This document shows positions 24,213-36,114 of a stretch of 64,000 bases of DNA, piece after piece. The number at the start of each line of letters is the position of its first letter. Position 1 is the first letter of the stretch. The position numbers and the translations under genes are program-made. The stretch lies in assembly GCA_001414345.1 (NCBI GenBank), contig LLCB01000001.1, positions 124,001 through 188,000 on the forward strand. Direction: 5' to 3'. The stretch comes from Hymenoscyphus infarciens (Eukaryota; Ascomycota; Leotiomycetes; Helotiales; Helotiaceae). A model generated the notes under the pieces. That model had not been told where the DNA came from, searched no databases, and saw only the letters and a program-made list of their open reading frames with translations.

Positions 24213-24330
24213 TTTTTTTTTGAATAAATTCCCTATTTTATATCCCCCCCTTAATTTTAATCCATGGCGATGAACTCAAGCACAACCAATTGAGACACCG
24301 CGCCCCAATGAGCCACCCACGCCGGGATGA
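24107..24330 (-). mobile_element. Possible tRNA-derived SINE with A-tail
   Basis: On the minus strand a segment near 24330-24255 has a box A-like TGGCTCATTGGGG and a box B-like GAGTTCATCGCC about 30 bp apart. It is followed after about 40 bp by a tract of about 100 A residues with a few G interruptions. A tRNA-like head plus a long A-tail is the plan of a fungal SINE. The box B match is imperfect and I found no clear target duplication, so it may be only a T-tract beside chance similarity. Confidence 0.35.
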
Positions 24331-26256
24331 CCCAAGTTGTACTTGATTCGATAGCATTCGCTCTATTTGACTCTTTGAACGTCTTGTGGAAAAGTGGGGC
24401 CTATGGTTTTAGCGAGGGGAGGCGGAGGGAGATGATTGGGGGAGGCGGTCATGCGGTGGAATATGTTCGGGCTAAGAGGGAGGCGGTGATTTTCGATGGT
24501 ATGTGTCGTGGTTTTTTAGTGCGCTTGACAGAGTGAATTGAGGGGATGAGGTGGAGAGGTGGAAGGTGAGGCTTGAAGCGAAGCACCGTTCTGACTTACA
24601 AAATCGAGGGTGAAGATAAATCAAAATGGACCTTCGCATGATTTGTCTTTGACGACATGAAATCATGTACGTGGAAGGGGATCTGAGGGGAGGGATTTGT
24701 ACTCCGGATGGAGACGTGGGTTGTGCCTTCCATTTCGCTCGCAGCACCACTGTCCTCATAATGGCAGAGGTCGCGCGTTTAAGTCGAGACAAGAGGAAAA
24801 GAGCTACCCTGAGAGTCGGATATGAGGTCTCTTATGACACTTGTGGTGATGGGACCTAGATTTGTGATCAAGCCAGGGAAGGAGCGACCTAGTTCATTTT
24901 TTTACCAACCTGAAAGCCAACGTTTTGGTTCACTTCTCGCAACTTAACTGATCGCAACTTGGTTCCCCTCCTTGCTTGTAAACAAGCAAGTACCTTCTCA
25001 AGTAAATGGGACGAGAAGCAATGAGCGTCTCCTGAACACTATTTTGGTTACTCGAGCAGCCTCCGCTTTTGTCATTTCGTAGTTCAGAAACCTTAGAGAG
25101 CAAGCTATCATGACAATTATGTACAGATGACGAGTGTACTAGAGTTTATTCATACATCGAGTGAACGATAATATGTAAGTTAGACGATTGAGCTAGGTAC
25201 TCTCTCTTAATACTTGGAACAGAACTGGTTAATATATATCATATCATAAGGTGGAGAACTCAAGTCTAAGTTAATAAAAGTTCTTCGAGAAGGTTTTGCG
25301 AGTCAAGAATAGCTCTTCAAGAGCCACGCTCAATCATCTCCTTCATACCTTTCAAGTTTCAAACCTTGGTAGGCGCTTCTTTCTACGCGTGAGTCGCTCA
25401 TCAATGTCTTCTTTACTTTGCGTGCATTCCGTCCCTCTACAGCCTCAAACATTCTTAAAATCTCAACTAAGATACAAGAGCATTCCGACTTCTAAACATT
25501 CCTGGATAACGAGTGGAATTGTCCTGAACCTTTGTGAACATAGATTGCAAAAGATAGGCACAGAAAAGCACGCTCTCTTACATGACCCCCTGAAAAATGC
25601 GAACTGGCCATCACTCCATTCGTAAATTTTATACCTTCTGTGACCATCATACTCATCACCAAAACAAAGTGACTAATAAGTAAGATTCTTGAAAGCAACC
25701 GCATCTGGAAGTTGGTCCATTGACCCCTTGCATCACGAGCCACCCGACGCACTTTGGACGAGCTTGATAGCAAGATTCAAAAAGTCCAAGGGGTGCTTGA
25801 ACTTAAGTTGAGAAACAGAACCGCTTTCATAATGCGAACCTAACTTGGAGAACTGAAATGCTGGTTACTTGGTTCTTCTAAATTATACATGATTACAGCT
25901 TCAGTACAGACTCGCGTAGCAGTATAACATTTGATAAAAGTATATCTTAAATTTGCAAAATAGAACCATCTCTACCACCTTGATTCAGATTCAGAGGGTA
26001 AACAAGTGATCTCATGGATGTAACGACGTGGTGGCTTGAGATAATTTGAGACGAGGCAGAACAACAAGACTTCTTCACGATCCAACCGCAGAGCACAAGT
26101 TCCAAGTTAGTTGAGCTTCCAAAGTAGTATTGAGTGGTGTATATTTTGTCTTTGTGCTAGGCAATTGCAATGCTAGACATTTCTGCGAACACCATGATAT
26201 GATGTAAGACCACATTGACCACTTATGCTTCCGTGTCTTCATTTCATCAAAAGTAC

Positions 26257-28941
26257 CTATCTACTTCTCGATTGGATTGCCTTCACCGTACCATCGACAA
26301 CTAGCGGACCCTCAATAGCCAGCTCTCCAATACCCGTAGCATCACCACTTCCATGATCAAGCCATCTCTTCAAAAGATCATTGCTCTCCTTTGGCTTAAC
26401 ATCATCTCCTCTCGTTCCAATTGTAACATGTGGAACGTCATTAGCGCATTCCCATCCCTCTCCAACTAATCGTGCTACAATAGCCATAATTCGATTGTCC
26501 CAGACGATCTAAAGAACAAGTTAGTTATACCGGCAGAAAGAGGAAGTGGAAGTGACATACCCGCTCGAGCTGAACCTTGCAATCACCAATCTTGTTATCC
26601 CATGCATCGTTTTTCTCAGTATGTAGGTCGCTATATCTCTGCCATAGCTCGAGATGCGATTTCGAGGAAGCTCGGTGGATGAGGGTAACATGAAAATCGG
26701 CTTGAACACGACGGGTTTCCTGTAGTTGTCTGAAAAATCTAGCCTTGTTCGACGAAACGGATGCGAAGGAGTTTTCTAAGGTGTCGAGAATATCTCCTCT
26801 TGGTAAGTTGACAGAAATGAACTCGAGGGGGCGTGGTTTCTTGGCGATCGGCTGTTGCTGCTGCTTTGTAATTAGAAAAGAGTGTCTTATGGACGGCATA
26901 CGTTCTGGATTGGTTTCCATACCTGCTGATTCTTTTGACCCTTTGGCTTCTCCTTTGCTCCCCCTCTCATCCCAATTTCATGCCTAATATCAGGCTTGTA
27001 TTCGCTTAGGGCAAAACGAATGGCGTCGTCGAGATCTTCGCTGGAAGGCATGTCGGTGATGAGCTTTGGATATGTAGTGTTCAATTGCCCTACAACAGTC
27101 TCAAGATTCTCTCGCGAGTCTTTGGTTGGGTCGAGATCGATGACAGAATCGAACCCATCATCAGGTTTCGAGTAAGGGTTGAAAGGCTCGAATCGATGAA
27201 TGAATCCTTCCATGATTCCAATGACTTTCTTCGAGTCAGTGGCAGCCTGGATGGTCTGATGGTTGTCACCACGAGCCTGTACTCTGTTTTGTGTGACTTC
27301 TCGGATTTTCGCAAGAGTCTCGGGGCTGTGAACGAAATTCAGAGCAACGAGTCTAACGTGGGGATGGGTGAGATGAACGTCTCCAACAAGTTGTGTTCTC
27401 TCATGCTTCTGTGCATTGTTACGGTCAGCCAAAACGACTGGTACCTCCTCCAGTAGGTTCAAAAGCTCTCTAGTAAATCGTGGAGGTCGACCTTTGCCTG
27501 TAATGTTATCATTCTGGACGTGGCCCCAGCCAAATAGATGCGAGAGAGCCACGGAAATGGTTGTCTTTCCACAACCGATAGTGGCTATTGGCACGAGGAT
27601 GATATTTTTGGAGACATCTTCGGGGGCGCCACCTAGTAACGCATATTCTTGTCGGATGATATCAGAACCCTTCAAGTTCTTCTCTTTCAGAAAGTCATCG
27701 CGCAGCTGGATAATTCCGTGGTTTTGCTGATAGGCATTCCCCAACCTAGGATTCTCTGCAAGTCTCTTGCGAACGTATAGCAAGTAGTCCTCGGTGATGG
27801 TGACGTGCTTGCGGAAACGGGGAGGCTTGCCTGAAATCACTGCCTTTGTACACTCACGCCACTGGCGATACATCAGATATGGCTCTTCGAACTTGTATTT
27901 GAAGAACCAGTCCACGTAAGGACCCTGTCCGTTAACACGAGTCTTGCACCTAATAACGAAACCTTCGATGTCTCTTCCATTGTAGTGGCCAGTCTCAGCT
28001 ACCTCTTCGAGAAATTTCTTTGTGGTCACGATATCTTCATGAACTAGAAAGTCGGTCTTGCGAAAGCCCCATTCCTCAGCGAAGGCCTGTACGTGTGGGC
28101 CGGGATATGTCATGAACTCGGGAATGTTGATGTTGATTCCATGGAGATATAGACCGGCAGCATCCTTTCCATAGGCCAGAATGTGTTCCTCGAAGTCATC
28201 ATCACAAAGCTCGGATACTGCAGTTGCGTTGCGTTTTCGAAGCTCTATTGCCAGATCTCTCCGAGTCTTGCCAATGGCGGCAAGTTGTTTGTCGACCCAG
28301 CCCTCAGCAGCCTTAGCATGACTGAGGGCGTCACCTCTCGCACCGGTAGAATGCTTGCTGCAGACCAAGAGGGTGCCATCGTGGAGACCACTGATGAAGA
28401 TAATACATCCGTTTTCCTTCAAACTCAATTCATAGGGGCCTTTGGTGTTGGTCTCGATATTTCTCCACTTGGTAGCATTGACTTCCTCGGTATTGAAGAA
28501 CTTGTCGTATCCACGAACAGAGATCTCGGCTTGTCCTCTCTCATTCTTGCCGGTAAACAGACCACGTGCATAGGTTGGAAGATTGTCAAGTTTGTAGTCC
28601 CAGTCTTGAAATCGCCAGGAGTTGACAACCAACTGTGGTTGAGAGCCTTCGACGTTGAAGCTGGTTTCTTTGCAACTGAAGCCCTTGCCCGCCTTTTTGT
28701 CTTTAGCCTTTCCGGTGCTGCCCTTCAGGTTCTTGATCAGTGTTTGAATCTGCTCGACATCCTGTTTCGCATAAGGAACGTCGTTGGGGAGAGTCGCCGC
28801 CATGGTGAAGGGTTGACGGCCAAAGGGTGATGGAGTGGCTGTTGTTCTCGCTACTGGAGAAATGGATTTGGTTGAAATGGAGGGGAGAAACCCGAATAGT
28901 ACGGAGGGAAGTGGTCGAAGTGAGATTCGCTTCAGCAGCAT
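26257..28941 (-). CDS. TRL1: tRNA ligase Trl1 (ligase, kinase, cyclic phosphodiesterase)
   Basis: The enzyme seals tRNA exons after intron removal and, in fungi, the HAC1-type mRNA of the unfolded-protein response. Three exons (28941-26923, 26860-26561, 26508-26257) give 856 residues; yeast Trl1 has 827. The N-terminal adenylyltransferase has the nucleotide-binding KENG motif at about 175-178, followed by FVIRCK and WFFKYK blocks. The central polynucleotide kinase has the P-loop GCGKT at 456-460. The C-terminal 2H phosphoesterase has both signatures, FHVTLIH (about 728-734) and PHVTIGT (about 799-805). The second exon could start at 26863 instead. Two starts are possible. The upstream one adds 46 residues rich in Arg, Ser and Pro without acidic residues, resembling a mitochondrial presequence; the second Met is at 28803. 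It is divergent from the ankyrin gene at 29389. Confidence 0.93.
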
Positions 28942-29388
28942 AAATAGCAGACAATTGACGGTCTCTTCAAGTGGTCTTTGTACTTACATCGACCAATATG
29001 AATGTATCTGAGGCTGCAAGCAGTCACTCAATTGCGCTACTGACTGCACGCCGCAGGATGCAGAAATAAAACTTGTACGAGTAAATGAGGGAGGGAAAAG
29101 CTTGTGAGTCAGACGGCGAATATCAAGAAAGGAGACGTCTGATACGAGGCTGCCTTCCTCCCATAAGGCTGATTTTCAGGTCGTAACTGCCTTGCAATAT
29201 TGCCCTCCTAAAAAATTAATTTCTACGTTTGCCCTGTGGCTCAAAAATATGTGGCGCAGGCTGCCCTCCACATTTCAGGCGTCAGCCTTGTGGCTCGATA
29301 TTTTTATTTTTCCACCGAATTACACACACCTCGAGAAAACTTACTGCTCCCCGAGCCACCTCCATCCAATCCTCTCCCGAATGATATA

Positions 29389-30057
29389 ATGTCCAATCTA
29401 CAACCAAACCAGTTCCTGCTGGCCGCCGACAATTCTCCAACCCTACTACCCCTCCTCCGATCCAACCCCGCCCTCGCATCCTCCCAAGACGAACACGGAT
29501 ATTCCCTTCTACACGCCGCAGCCTCCTATAACCACCTAGATCTTCTTCGGACCCTAGTGAACGAACTCAATGTCAATGTCGACCTAAAAGACGAGGACGG
29601 AGAAACTGCGTTGTTCGTCGCAGAAACGGTAGAATGTGCAAAAACATTGGTGGAGGAGTTACACGCAAGCATATCGATCAGAGGCGATGATGGAAAGACA
29701 GCAAGAGAGAAGATCGCTGAAGACGATGATTTCCCCCAGGTTGCCGTCTATCTGCGAGTCAAGGAGTTGGAAGCTGGGCTGACTCAAGTCAATGGTGCTG
29801 GGGAGGAAAGTTCAACCAACGGCATACACCCTCCACCACCAGTACCGGAAGGAATAAATGTTGATTTTGGAACGATGGATCCAGAGGAGGAGGTTGGGGA
29901 AGTGGTGGATCCCGAATTTCGACGAAGAATTGAAGAGCTGGCGACACGAGAGGATTTCCAGGGAGAAGAGGGTCAGAGGATGCTAAGAGAACTTATCACG
30001 GAAGCGATTACGGGCGACATTGGACAGGAGAGAGATGTGCGTAGAAGGACTAGTTGA
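29389..30057 (+). CDS. Small ankyrin-repeat protein, Yar1-like
   Basis: The product has 222 residues and no intron. Ankyrin repeats occupy about residues 20-115 (DEHGYSLLHAAASYNHLDLL, then DEDGETALFVAETVECAKTL, then a third with DDGKTAREKIAEDDD). A variable linker with a PPPPVPEG run and an acidic helical C-terminus (EFRRRIEELATREDF) follow. Length and layout match fungal Yar1-type proteins, which in yeast are chaperones of ribosomal protein Rps3, although the ankyrin fold alone does not prove this. I chose the ATG at 29389 because the frame upstream to 29236 lacks family-like sequence. It shares a promoter of about 450 bp with the divergent tRNA ligase gene. Confidence 0.8.
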   Translation: MSNLQPNQFLLAADNSPTLLPLLRSNPALASSQDEHGYSLLHAAASYNHLDLLRTLVNELNVNVDLKDEDGETALFVAETVECAKTLVEELHASISIRGDDGKTAREKIAEDDDFPQVAVYLRVKELEAGLTQVNGAGEESSTNGIHPPPPVPEGINVDFGTMDPEEEVGEVVDPEFRRRIEELATREDFQGEEGQRMLRELITEAITGDIGQERDVRRRTS

Positions 30058-30073
30058 TTTGGAAGTTTCCTTT

Positions 30074-31394
30074 CTATGATACCTCCCATAACATATACTC
30101 GTTGAGTGCGTCGGGTAGCCTCAATATGGTACAGTTCTTACAATTTCCCGTCCAGCCCTCCCCGAATCCATCCACGCAATAGGCAAACCACGTTTCTCGA
30201 GGGGCTGCTAACAGAATCTTGACGAAGAGTTCATGTGCCCAAGATGGGGACAGAAAGCCACGCCATGTCAATTTTACCAGAGGACTACTCGAGGTCGCGG
30301 TACCCTCTGGTGGATCGTATCGACAGAGGAAAGAGTCTGTTTTGTCTTCTGGGTCGATCGTAGGACTTTCGAGGCAAAGTAATGCAAGCCACTCATGAAT
30401 TTCGACGGAATAGTCCTCAAAGTCTGCTCCATAAATCGCATCCACTTCTTTGGGCGGATTGAGCCGTGGAAGCTGAACCTGGATCTCCGAAATATTAGGA
30501 GAGGAAATCTTCTCAACCGGGAAATGTATATCGAGAGGCCTGGGATTTATCGCTTTGCCACCTTCAATCAGTATCTTGGCCATAGAATATGTGGGGGAAT
30601 ATACCTGAACTTTGCAGATCTTTAAAAAGCCAAGTAACCGGTGTAGTGAGGACATTTTTGAATGCATAAACGATCCTATCGAATCCCTTCTTGCCATGCA
30701 ACATAGACGGTTGTCGTAAATTTACTTCCACGACTGGTCTCATGTCAGCTGAAGTACTTAACTGATGACTGGTGTTTGACTCACTCCATCGAGGCTTGGT
30801 TCCACGCTTTCCCTTGACACCTTCTGGTTTACCCACGATGCCAGCTCGCTCATAACTTTCTTTGTCGAGATGTAATGTTAAAATGCCTTCCAAAAGTTAG
30901 CATATGAGTAAGTAGGCCCAAATAAAAACTCACCCTCTCTTAGCGTGTAAACATTCTCAGTGGCAGAATTGCCCTCCGATAGCATCAAAATATTCCCTGC
31001 AACCAAAAATGAGAACTCGAATTCGTGTTTCATCGTTTTGCCAATCAAACACACCTATTTTGATATACTGATTGAAAAATTCGCCTTCCAACAAAGCTTT
31101 GAGTGGCAGAATGACACGACTGTAACTAGGCCTATCTTCCTCTCGGAAAATTTCATTTTTGATAATTTCATAGATTTCCGCTGGAAATATCAATTCAACC
31201 TGCCAAAAAAAAAGTCAGATCTACCAAGATTTTTTATACTCTTCTGCACCTACCTTGTGAACGAATGGATGAGCCAAAATGGCCGAGAAGGGTTTTCTTT
31301 TGGTGGGAGGCTGTTTAGGGTCGAGATGGCCTAAAATACCATATGTGACCTCACACTTCTGTTCATTTTTCGTGTCTTCAGGGAAATTGAGCAT
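30074..31394 (-). CDS. RPP40: RNase P/MRP subunit, Rpp40-type
   Basis: This is a protein subunit of the nuclear ribonuclease that removes 5' leaders from pre-tRNA. I predict six exons (31394-31254, 31199-31055, 30996-30934, 30886-30785, 30733-30605, 30552-30074) that join in frame to 352 residues. Diagnostic stretches are VELIFPAEIYE, the family core LTLHLDKESYERAGIVGKPE followed by GVKGKRGTKPRW, and EIHEWLALLCLESP with SFLCRY near the C-terminus. The intron at 30732-30784 line up with a GTGAGT donor and a CTGAC branch point. The last intron (30553-30604) is my choice among three possible acceptors, since only AAAG at 30553 keeps the frame at a plausible length. The 3' end is only 16 bp from the end of the convergent ankyrin gene. 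Confidence 0.8.
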
Positions 31395-31628
31395 GCTTGC
31401 TGATAATCGTGATTTTCGTCCTTGACCTAAATTTTGATGGAGAGGAAGCTGGTCAAGGTCTCCTGCCGAAGGATTTACCAAAGCGGTTTAGTGCCAAAGC
31501 CACACTTAGAACAGCCACACCTTGCAAGGTCTGATCTTTCACAACCAAGTCACCTTTCATAATTACATTTCGTTTGCGACTTTCCTGAAATCCAACCATT
31601 CAGAGAAGAGCAAAATGAAAGTTGGTTC
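31395..31628. promoter_or_regulatory. Shared promoter between RPP40 and TRM11
   Basis: There are 234 bp between the divergent start codons of two tRNA-maturation genes. I see no TATA box or other motif I would trust. The spacing alone suggests a common bidirectional promoter. Confidence 0.5.
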
Positions 31629-33112
31629 ATGATGGAGTACATGATCAGATTTACCCAAGTCCATGAGACGTTCAGGGTTCCTGAAATTAAAGCCCTCGCG
31701 GTTCTCAGAGGAATCGACCTGGAAATTCTTTCTTACAGTCCGAGTGTAAGTAAGGCATCACTTTCAGGTGCGCAATCTCATACTTACATATTTCTAGTCA
31801 CCATTCTGTGTCGTGAAATTACCGTCTGTGGAGGCTGCTGAGCAACTCGTCAAGAGAAGCATTCTCGTCAAAGCGGTTTATGAACTTTGGGGAAGTGGAA
31901 GCAGTTATGAAGATCTCCATGACAACGTTCGAGGAATCTCAGAACATCTCTGGGATCTCTACAAGAAGCAAACATTCAGATTCAGCGTCGACTCATTTCA
32001 AGGGACCCGCTCCACGACCGAGCAAAAAAAATTGATCGAAGGCTTTCGATTCCTAGGATTCGAAGGTCCCATCAGGATGAAAGGCGCAGAACAAGAATTC
32101 TGCCTCTTGGAAGAATGGCAATTCAACTCTGCAAAACTCGGTGTTTATGAACCTCAATCTGTCCACCTTGGCCGTTTCATTTGTGGAAGTGACCGAGATT
32201 CCATCAACAAATACGATTTGAAGAAGAGAAAATACATCTGCACCACATCCATGGATGCAGAACTTGCACTCGTCACAGCGAACATCACATTAGCCGATCC
32301 GGGAAAGCTTTTCTATGATCCTTTCGTTGGCTCGGGTAGTTTCCCAGTTGCCTGTGCACATTTTGGCGCCTTGGCTTTTGGAAGCGATATCGATGGACGA
32401 AGTATACGAGGAAAAGGGAAGTCTAAACCTAATTTACTTTCAAACTTTGTTCAATATGGCATCACGGATCAGTTTGGCGATAGCTTCGTTGCTGATTTGA
32501 CGAATACCCCTTTGAGAAAAGCAAGGCTTTTTGATGGGATTGTTTGTGATCCTCCTTATGGTGTTCGTGAGGGTCTGAAAGTTCTTGGAAGTAGAGATCC
32601 TACGAAGGGGAAAGAACCAGTTATAAGAGATGGGAAGGCGCATCATGAGTAAGTGATCAAACACATTTTTATGCTCACTCGAGATTGCTAATTTCTAATA
32701 GAATGGAATCCTACGTACCGCCCAAAAAGCCGTACAGTTTTCTTGCTATGCTCGATGATATACTGGAATTCGCTTCTGTGTCACTTGTTGATAATGGTAG
32801 ATTGTCATTCTGGATGCCCACGTCAAACGATGAAGATCAAGAAATCAAGGTCCCAGAACATCAATGTCTCGAAATCATCAGCACTTGTACCCAAGATTTC
32901 AATAGATGTAAATGACTGTCTATCTTTCCACTCTCGATTCTGAGCTAATTTGACAAGGGTCGAGGAAACTTATTACCTATAGAAGAATCCCAGATTCAGA
33001 AGTCGTACATACTGTTCGCGAGGAAAGAGCGAAAGTCAATGGAGTCAGTGCTGATGACCTCAATCCTTTCAGAAAAGGTTATTTCAAGGGATTCAAGGCA
33101 GCATTCAGGTGA
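31629..33112 (+). CDS. TRM11: tRNA (guanine-10-N2)-methyltransferase catalytic subunit Trm11
   Basis: The enzyme methylates G10 of tRNA together with the small partner Trm112. Four exons (31629-31745, 31798-32648, 32702-32907, 32958-33112) give 442 residues, about the family length. A THUMP-like N-terminal region precedes a Rossmann methyltransferase fold. That fold has the AdoMet motif FYDPFVGSGSF (about 212-222), an acidic GSDIDGRSIRG motif, and the catalytic DPPYGVREG (about 290-298) typical of N2-guanine methyltransferases. Near the end lies WSRKLITYRR. A GTGAG at 33109 with an acceptor at about 33164 would replace the last residue by a slightly longer tail, and I cannot decide between the two forms. 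The first two codons are both ATG. Confidence 0.92.
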
Positions 33113-33658
33113 GATTATTAATCAGGAAAATACCATTCTGTCTGTTGTTTCCACACTTCACAGCACAGCGGAGTCTAGAACATGATCCAAGGCTATTTGC
33201 CTCTCAATTCATTGGGCAAACTTTAGCGGCATGCCGGATTTTTGGCTTGTATATGCCCCATCGAATTCCAGCCATTGATACAAACAAGGCAAAAGTTGTG
33301 TCGACTTGGCTATGTACTCAGCGAACTGCGTTTTACTTAAGCCGTAGGTCAAGAGAGCTGGCAGCCCTACGTTTAGATTCTGACAATACTATACAAGCAA
33401 TCTAAACAATCCCCCAGGGGATGGGTTAGACTCTAGTCTAATTACAAGTTCCAATAAGTGCTCCAAAGTTCATACTCCGGGTAGGGTATTCCTCCTCTTC
33501 CCCAACGTCTCCCCATTCTTAATCCCAACGCCTTCTAATGCATTCTTCTTCTTATCTATTTCTTCCATATTCCCCAAGAGCCCAAAATCAAAATCAATGC
33601 TCTAATAAGCCCTCAATATACAAATCCTTATCCTTATCCCAAAATACACCACCACTTA
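33113..33658. other. 3' intergenic stretch between convergent TRM11 and HIT genes
   Basis: These 546 bp hold the 3' ends of two convergent genes. An open frame at 33109-33405 overlaps the end of TRM11 and has no family of its own. A C/T-rich section lies at 33530-33660. I see no further feature. Confidence 0.5.
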
Positions 33659-34262
33659 TTACAACTTCTCCCTCCCAACCCTCTCAATCTCCCTCTTAAC
33701 CTCGTCCCTCAATCTCCCCGCCAGTTCCGCTGCCTCCTCGTCATCAAGCTCACTTCTCTGTCCCCGTCCAAACATAGTAAACGATCGATTCCGTAATTCG
33801 GGTGTCAGGCCCGGTCGAGGAATAATATGGAAATGAACGTGAGGAACGACTTGTGCAGCTGCTGCTCCCTATCTCCAATTAGCCCTTATCCCCTCTCCCA
33901 TTTCCCCCAACCCTCCATCCCTTCTCTTCCTCCCAAAATTATCGCAAACTCACATTATTCTGCACAATATTCCAATCCCCCACGCCCGTGGCCCTCGCCA
34001 ACACCCTACTCAACCTCCCCAACCACACCCCCAACTCCGCAGCTTCCTCCTCCGAAACATGACTTATTTTCTCATGATGTTTTCGTGTGGTTACTAGCAA
34101 GTGACCTGGGGCTAAAGGCATTATATCGAGGAATGCCATGCAGAGGGGGGTTGAGAGGACTACGTGGGCGGTGGGGGAGACATTCGAGTTTGAGGAGGGA
34201 GGGGAGGGGGATGGTGGGTAGTTGTGGCAGATGTTGCAGAAGGGGCATGATTCGGATGGCAT
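33659..34262 (-). CDS. HIT-family (histidine triad) nucleotide hydrolase
   Basis: Two exons (34262-33954 and 33868-33659) give 172 residues. An N-terminal Cys motif (CPFCNIC, residues 6-12) precedes the HIT domain, which has FLDIMPLAPGHLLVTTRKHHE and the catalytic triad VPHVHFHIIPRP at about 111-122. The C-terminal extension (FTMFGRGQRSELDDEEAAEL) is common in fungal HIT proteins of the Hnt1 type. These hydrolyse AMP-lysine or adenosine phosphoramidate-like substrates. The 85-bp intron has a GTGAGT donor and a TAG acceptor and separates the body from the catalytic histidines. Confidence 0.88.
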
Positions 34263-35289
34263 GGTAAACAGAGTTTGAAAGCAGATTGGGCGCCCGGCTG
34301 GTGGTTTGGGGTTGGGTTATTGCATTTGGTTTTGGATTCCGTTGATTGCTGGGCCGAGGTTCGGATAATCTGCGGTTCATGATCTCACGAGGGTCTTGTT
34401 CCATTGAAATGAAATATTTTTGAATCGCGTGCAAGGGTGCAATCGTACACTGATTGATCATTGGAGGTTTGATTGGACTATTGAGGTTGTTTGACCGTGT
34501 AGGGATTTCGGGGACTTTTGATGCGTGACGCGGAATAAATCAAGAATAAGAGGAATTGTTGAATGGGCACTGGACGCGGTTGCTTAAGGATTCAGATTGT
34601 TGTCTGGAGGTCGCTCCTCTGACTTCTCGATGCTCGAGCTTGACAATCGCAATCGCTCCTCCTACCACTGTCCTAAATTATCACGTTTTTCCACTTGGTC
34701 TCTCAGCCTTGAGGTCGTTCTTGATTTATCTCGACTTTGACCTAAACCTTAGCCCTTAGGTCTAGGACACGAGAGAGTACAAGCTAGAAGTAGGTAAGGA
34801 ATGATAGCGGTTGGGCAGACCTCCCCCGTCAGAAAATTGATGGAAACAGACTACCCCTAGACCTTAATAGGTTGTTTGGTACTTCTGCAATCCCAGCAAC
34901 AAATACTTGTCAGTTATGAAGTGAAGCAAAAATAAATTTGAATTCGAGAAGTAGAAGGAAGGGATTTCAACGATAACGTAAGTGCGGAATTTTGTTGAAA
35001 GAAAGATGGTCTTAAAGCTAAGGTTAGTACACAATCAAAGCCGTAATGTGCGACAAACATCCATGGCTTTGATACATCGAATTTCGAAATTGATGCCCTG
35101 GATGTAGTCTCTTGCAAACTGCATTGCCACGACAGGGAGGTCACAATATCTTTCGACGAGACCGTGTCAAATGCCGCTTTTTGGCTACCTTATACACCAC
35201 GTCCTGGGGTATTGGATAACCTGCCTTTGATCTCTGGATTTTTGCGCCCTGAAACCAACGCCAGCCTGATAATACAAATATGCAACCGT
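34263..35289. other. 1-kb gene-free stretch
   Basis: This contains the promoter of the HIT gene (right side of its start) and the 3' flank of the NIP30-type gene. No RNA gene, repeat or coding region is supported. Confidence 0.5.
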
Positions 35290-36114
35290 CTACCAGTCAT
35301 CATCCTCATCAGATCCATAATCAACCAATCCCAAAGAGCCTTTCGAAGGAGCAGGGGGTTTCTTTGCCTCAACAGGAGCTGCTGTGCTAGAAAGAGGATC
35401 GTGTGAAGTTGACTTCGTAAGGACGGTAGCTTTTGAGGTTTCGAGTTTCTTCATTGACATTGCCTTGTTTGTAGCAGTACCATCCTGAACAGCCGGCTGA
35501 ATGGCACCCTTGTCTGCTTCGTTGGCAGTTGAAGACCTTCGTATTTTGACACCCTTCAAAACCTCCTTCTCCTTTGTGCGCTTGCGCTTTCTTCCACCCG
35601 CAATCCAAGACTCCTCTTCGGCAACTGGTGAACCTTCCTCTGCAATTGGCGCGGCATCACCACTCCTCGCCCTCTTGTCTGCTTCTTCCTGTTGCTGGCG
35701 GAACAGCGCAAGGCCTTCGGCAGTCTCTTTCTTTACGCGCGCCTCCTCTGCGCGAGTACTCTCGAGGACCGAGTCAAGGAATTCGGCTTCGTCTTCGTCG
35801 AGGGCTCGAAATTGGTTCTTCAGTCGATTTGCTTCTGTAAATGCTTCTTCTTTGGCAGCTGGTTATTTCAAAGCACCCCTGCGTGATCAGCCTGGGTACT
35901 TTGGAGGATCGGGGCCAGTGTAGTTCACTGGTTGCCTTGAAATACCTTTGTTTGCTTCCAGAGTCTCGAATAAACTCTTGCTGCTTCCATGTTGTTCACG
36001 AGCTTGTCGAGCAGCTTCAGCCTTGCGGTCGAGTTCTTTTTGCGCCTCGAGCCATTCGTCGCTCCGCTCAATTGGAGCGTCTGCTGTTCCTCCTGATACG
36101 AAACCAGAAGACAT
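35290..36114 (-). CDS. NIP30/PSME3-interacting (FAM192A-type) nuclear protein
   Basis: Two exons (36114-35946 and 35858-35290) give 245 residues. The N-terminal NIP30 domain is diagnostic once the intron is removed: FVSGGT, then SLFETLEANK spliced to AAKEEAFTEANRLKNQ, then FRALDEDEAEFLDSV. A charged coiled-coil segment (about 80-130), a basic nuclear-type stretch GGRKRKRTKEK and a low-complexity tail follow, and the protein ends GLVDYGSDEDDDW. In animals the homologue binds the proteasome activator PA28-gamma; its fungal role is not established. The intron (35859-35945) starts GTATTT and ends CCAG. Reading through it gives two stops. An in-frame ATG lies 12 bp upstream (36126). Confidence 0.85.

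Larger units (their letters stand above)
22715..26256. other. 3.5-kb gene-poor stretch with repeats
   Basis: No gene is supported here. The stretch holds hairpins at 23038-23058 and 23577-23617, a tandem duplication at 23907-23998, a T-tract at about 24107-24221 and a possible SINE head at 24222-24330. Part of it (23380-23820) is A/T-rich and may be a small transposon relic. Short open frames at 24327-24859 and 25296-25773 lack any recognisable family. Confidence 0.5.

Noticed and set aside
35859..35945. Premature stops after residue 75 of the NIP30-type gene
   Set aside because: They lie in an intron (GTATTT...CCAG) whose removal yields the conserved EANKAAKEEAF junction.
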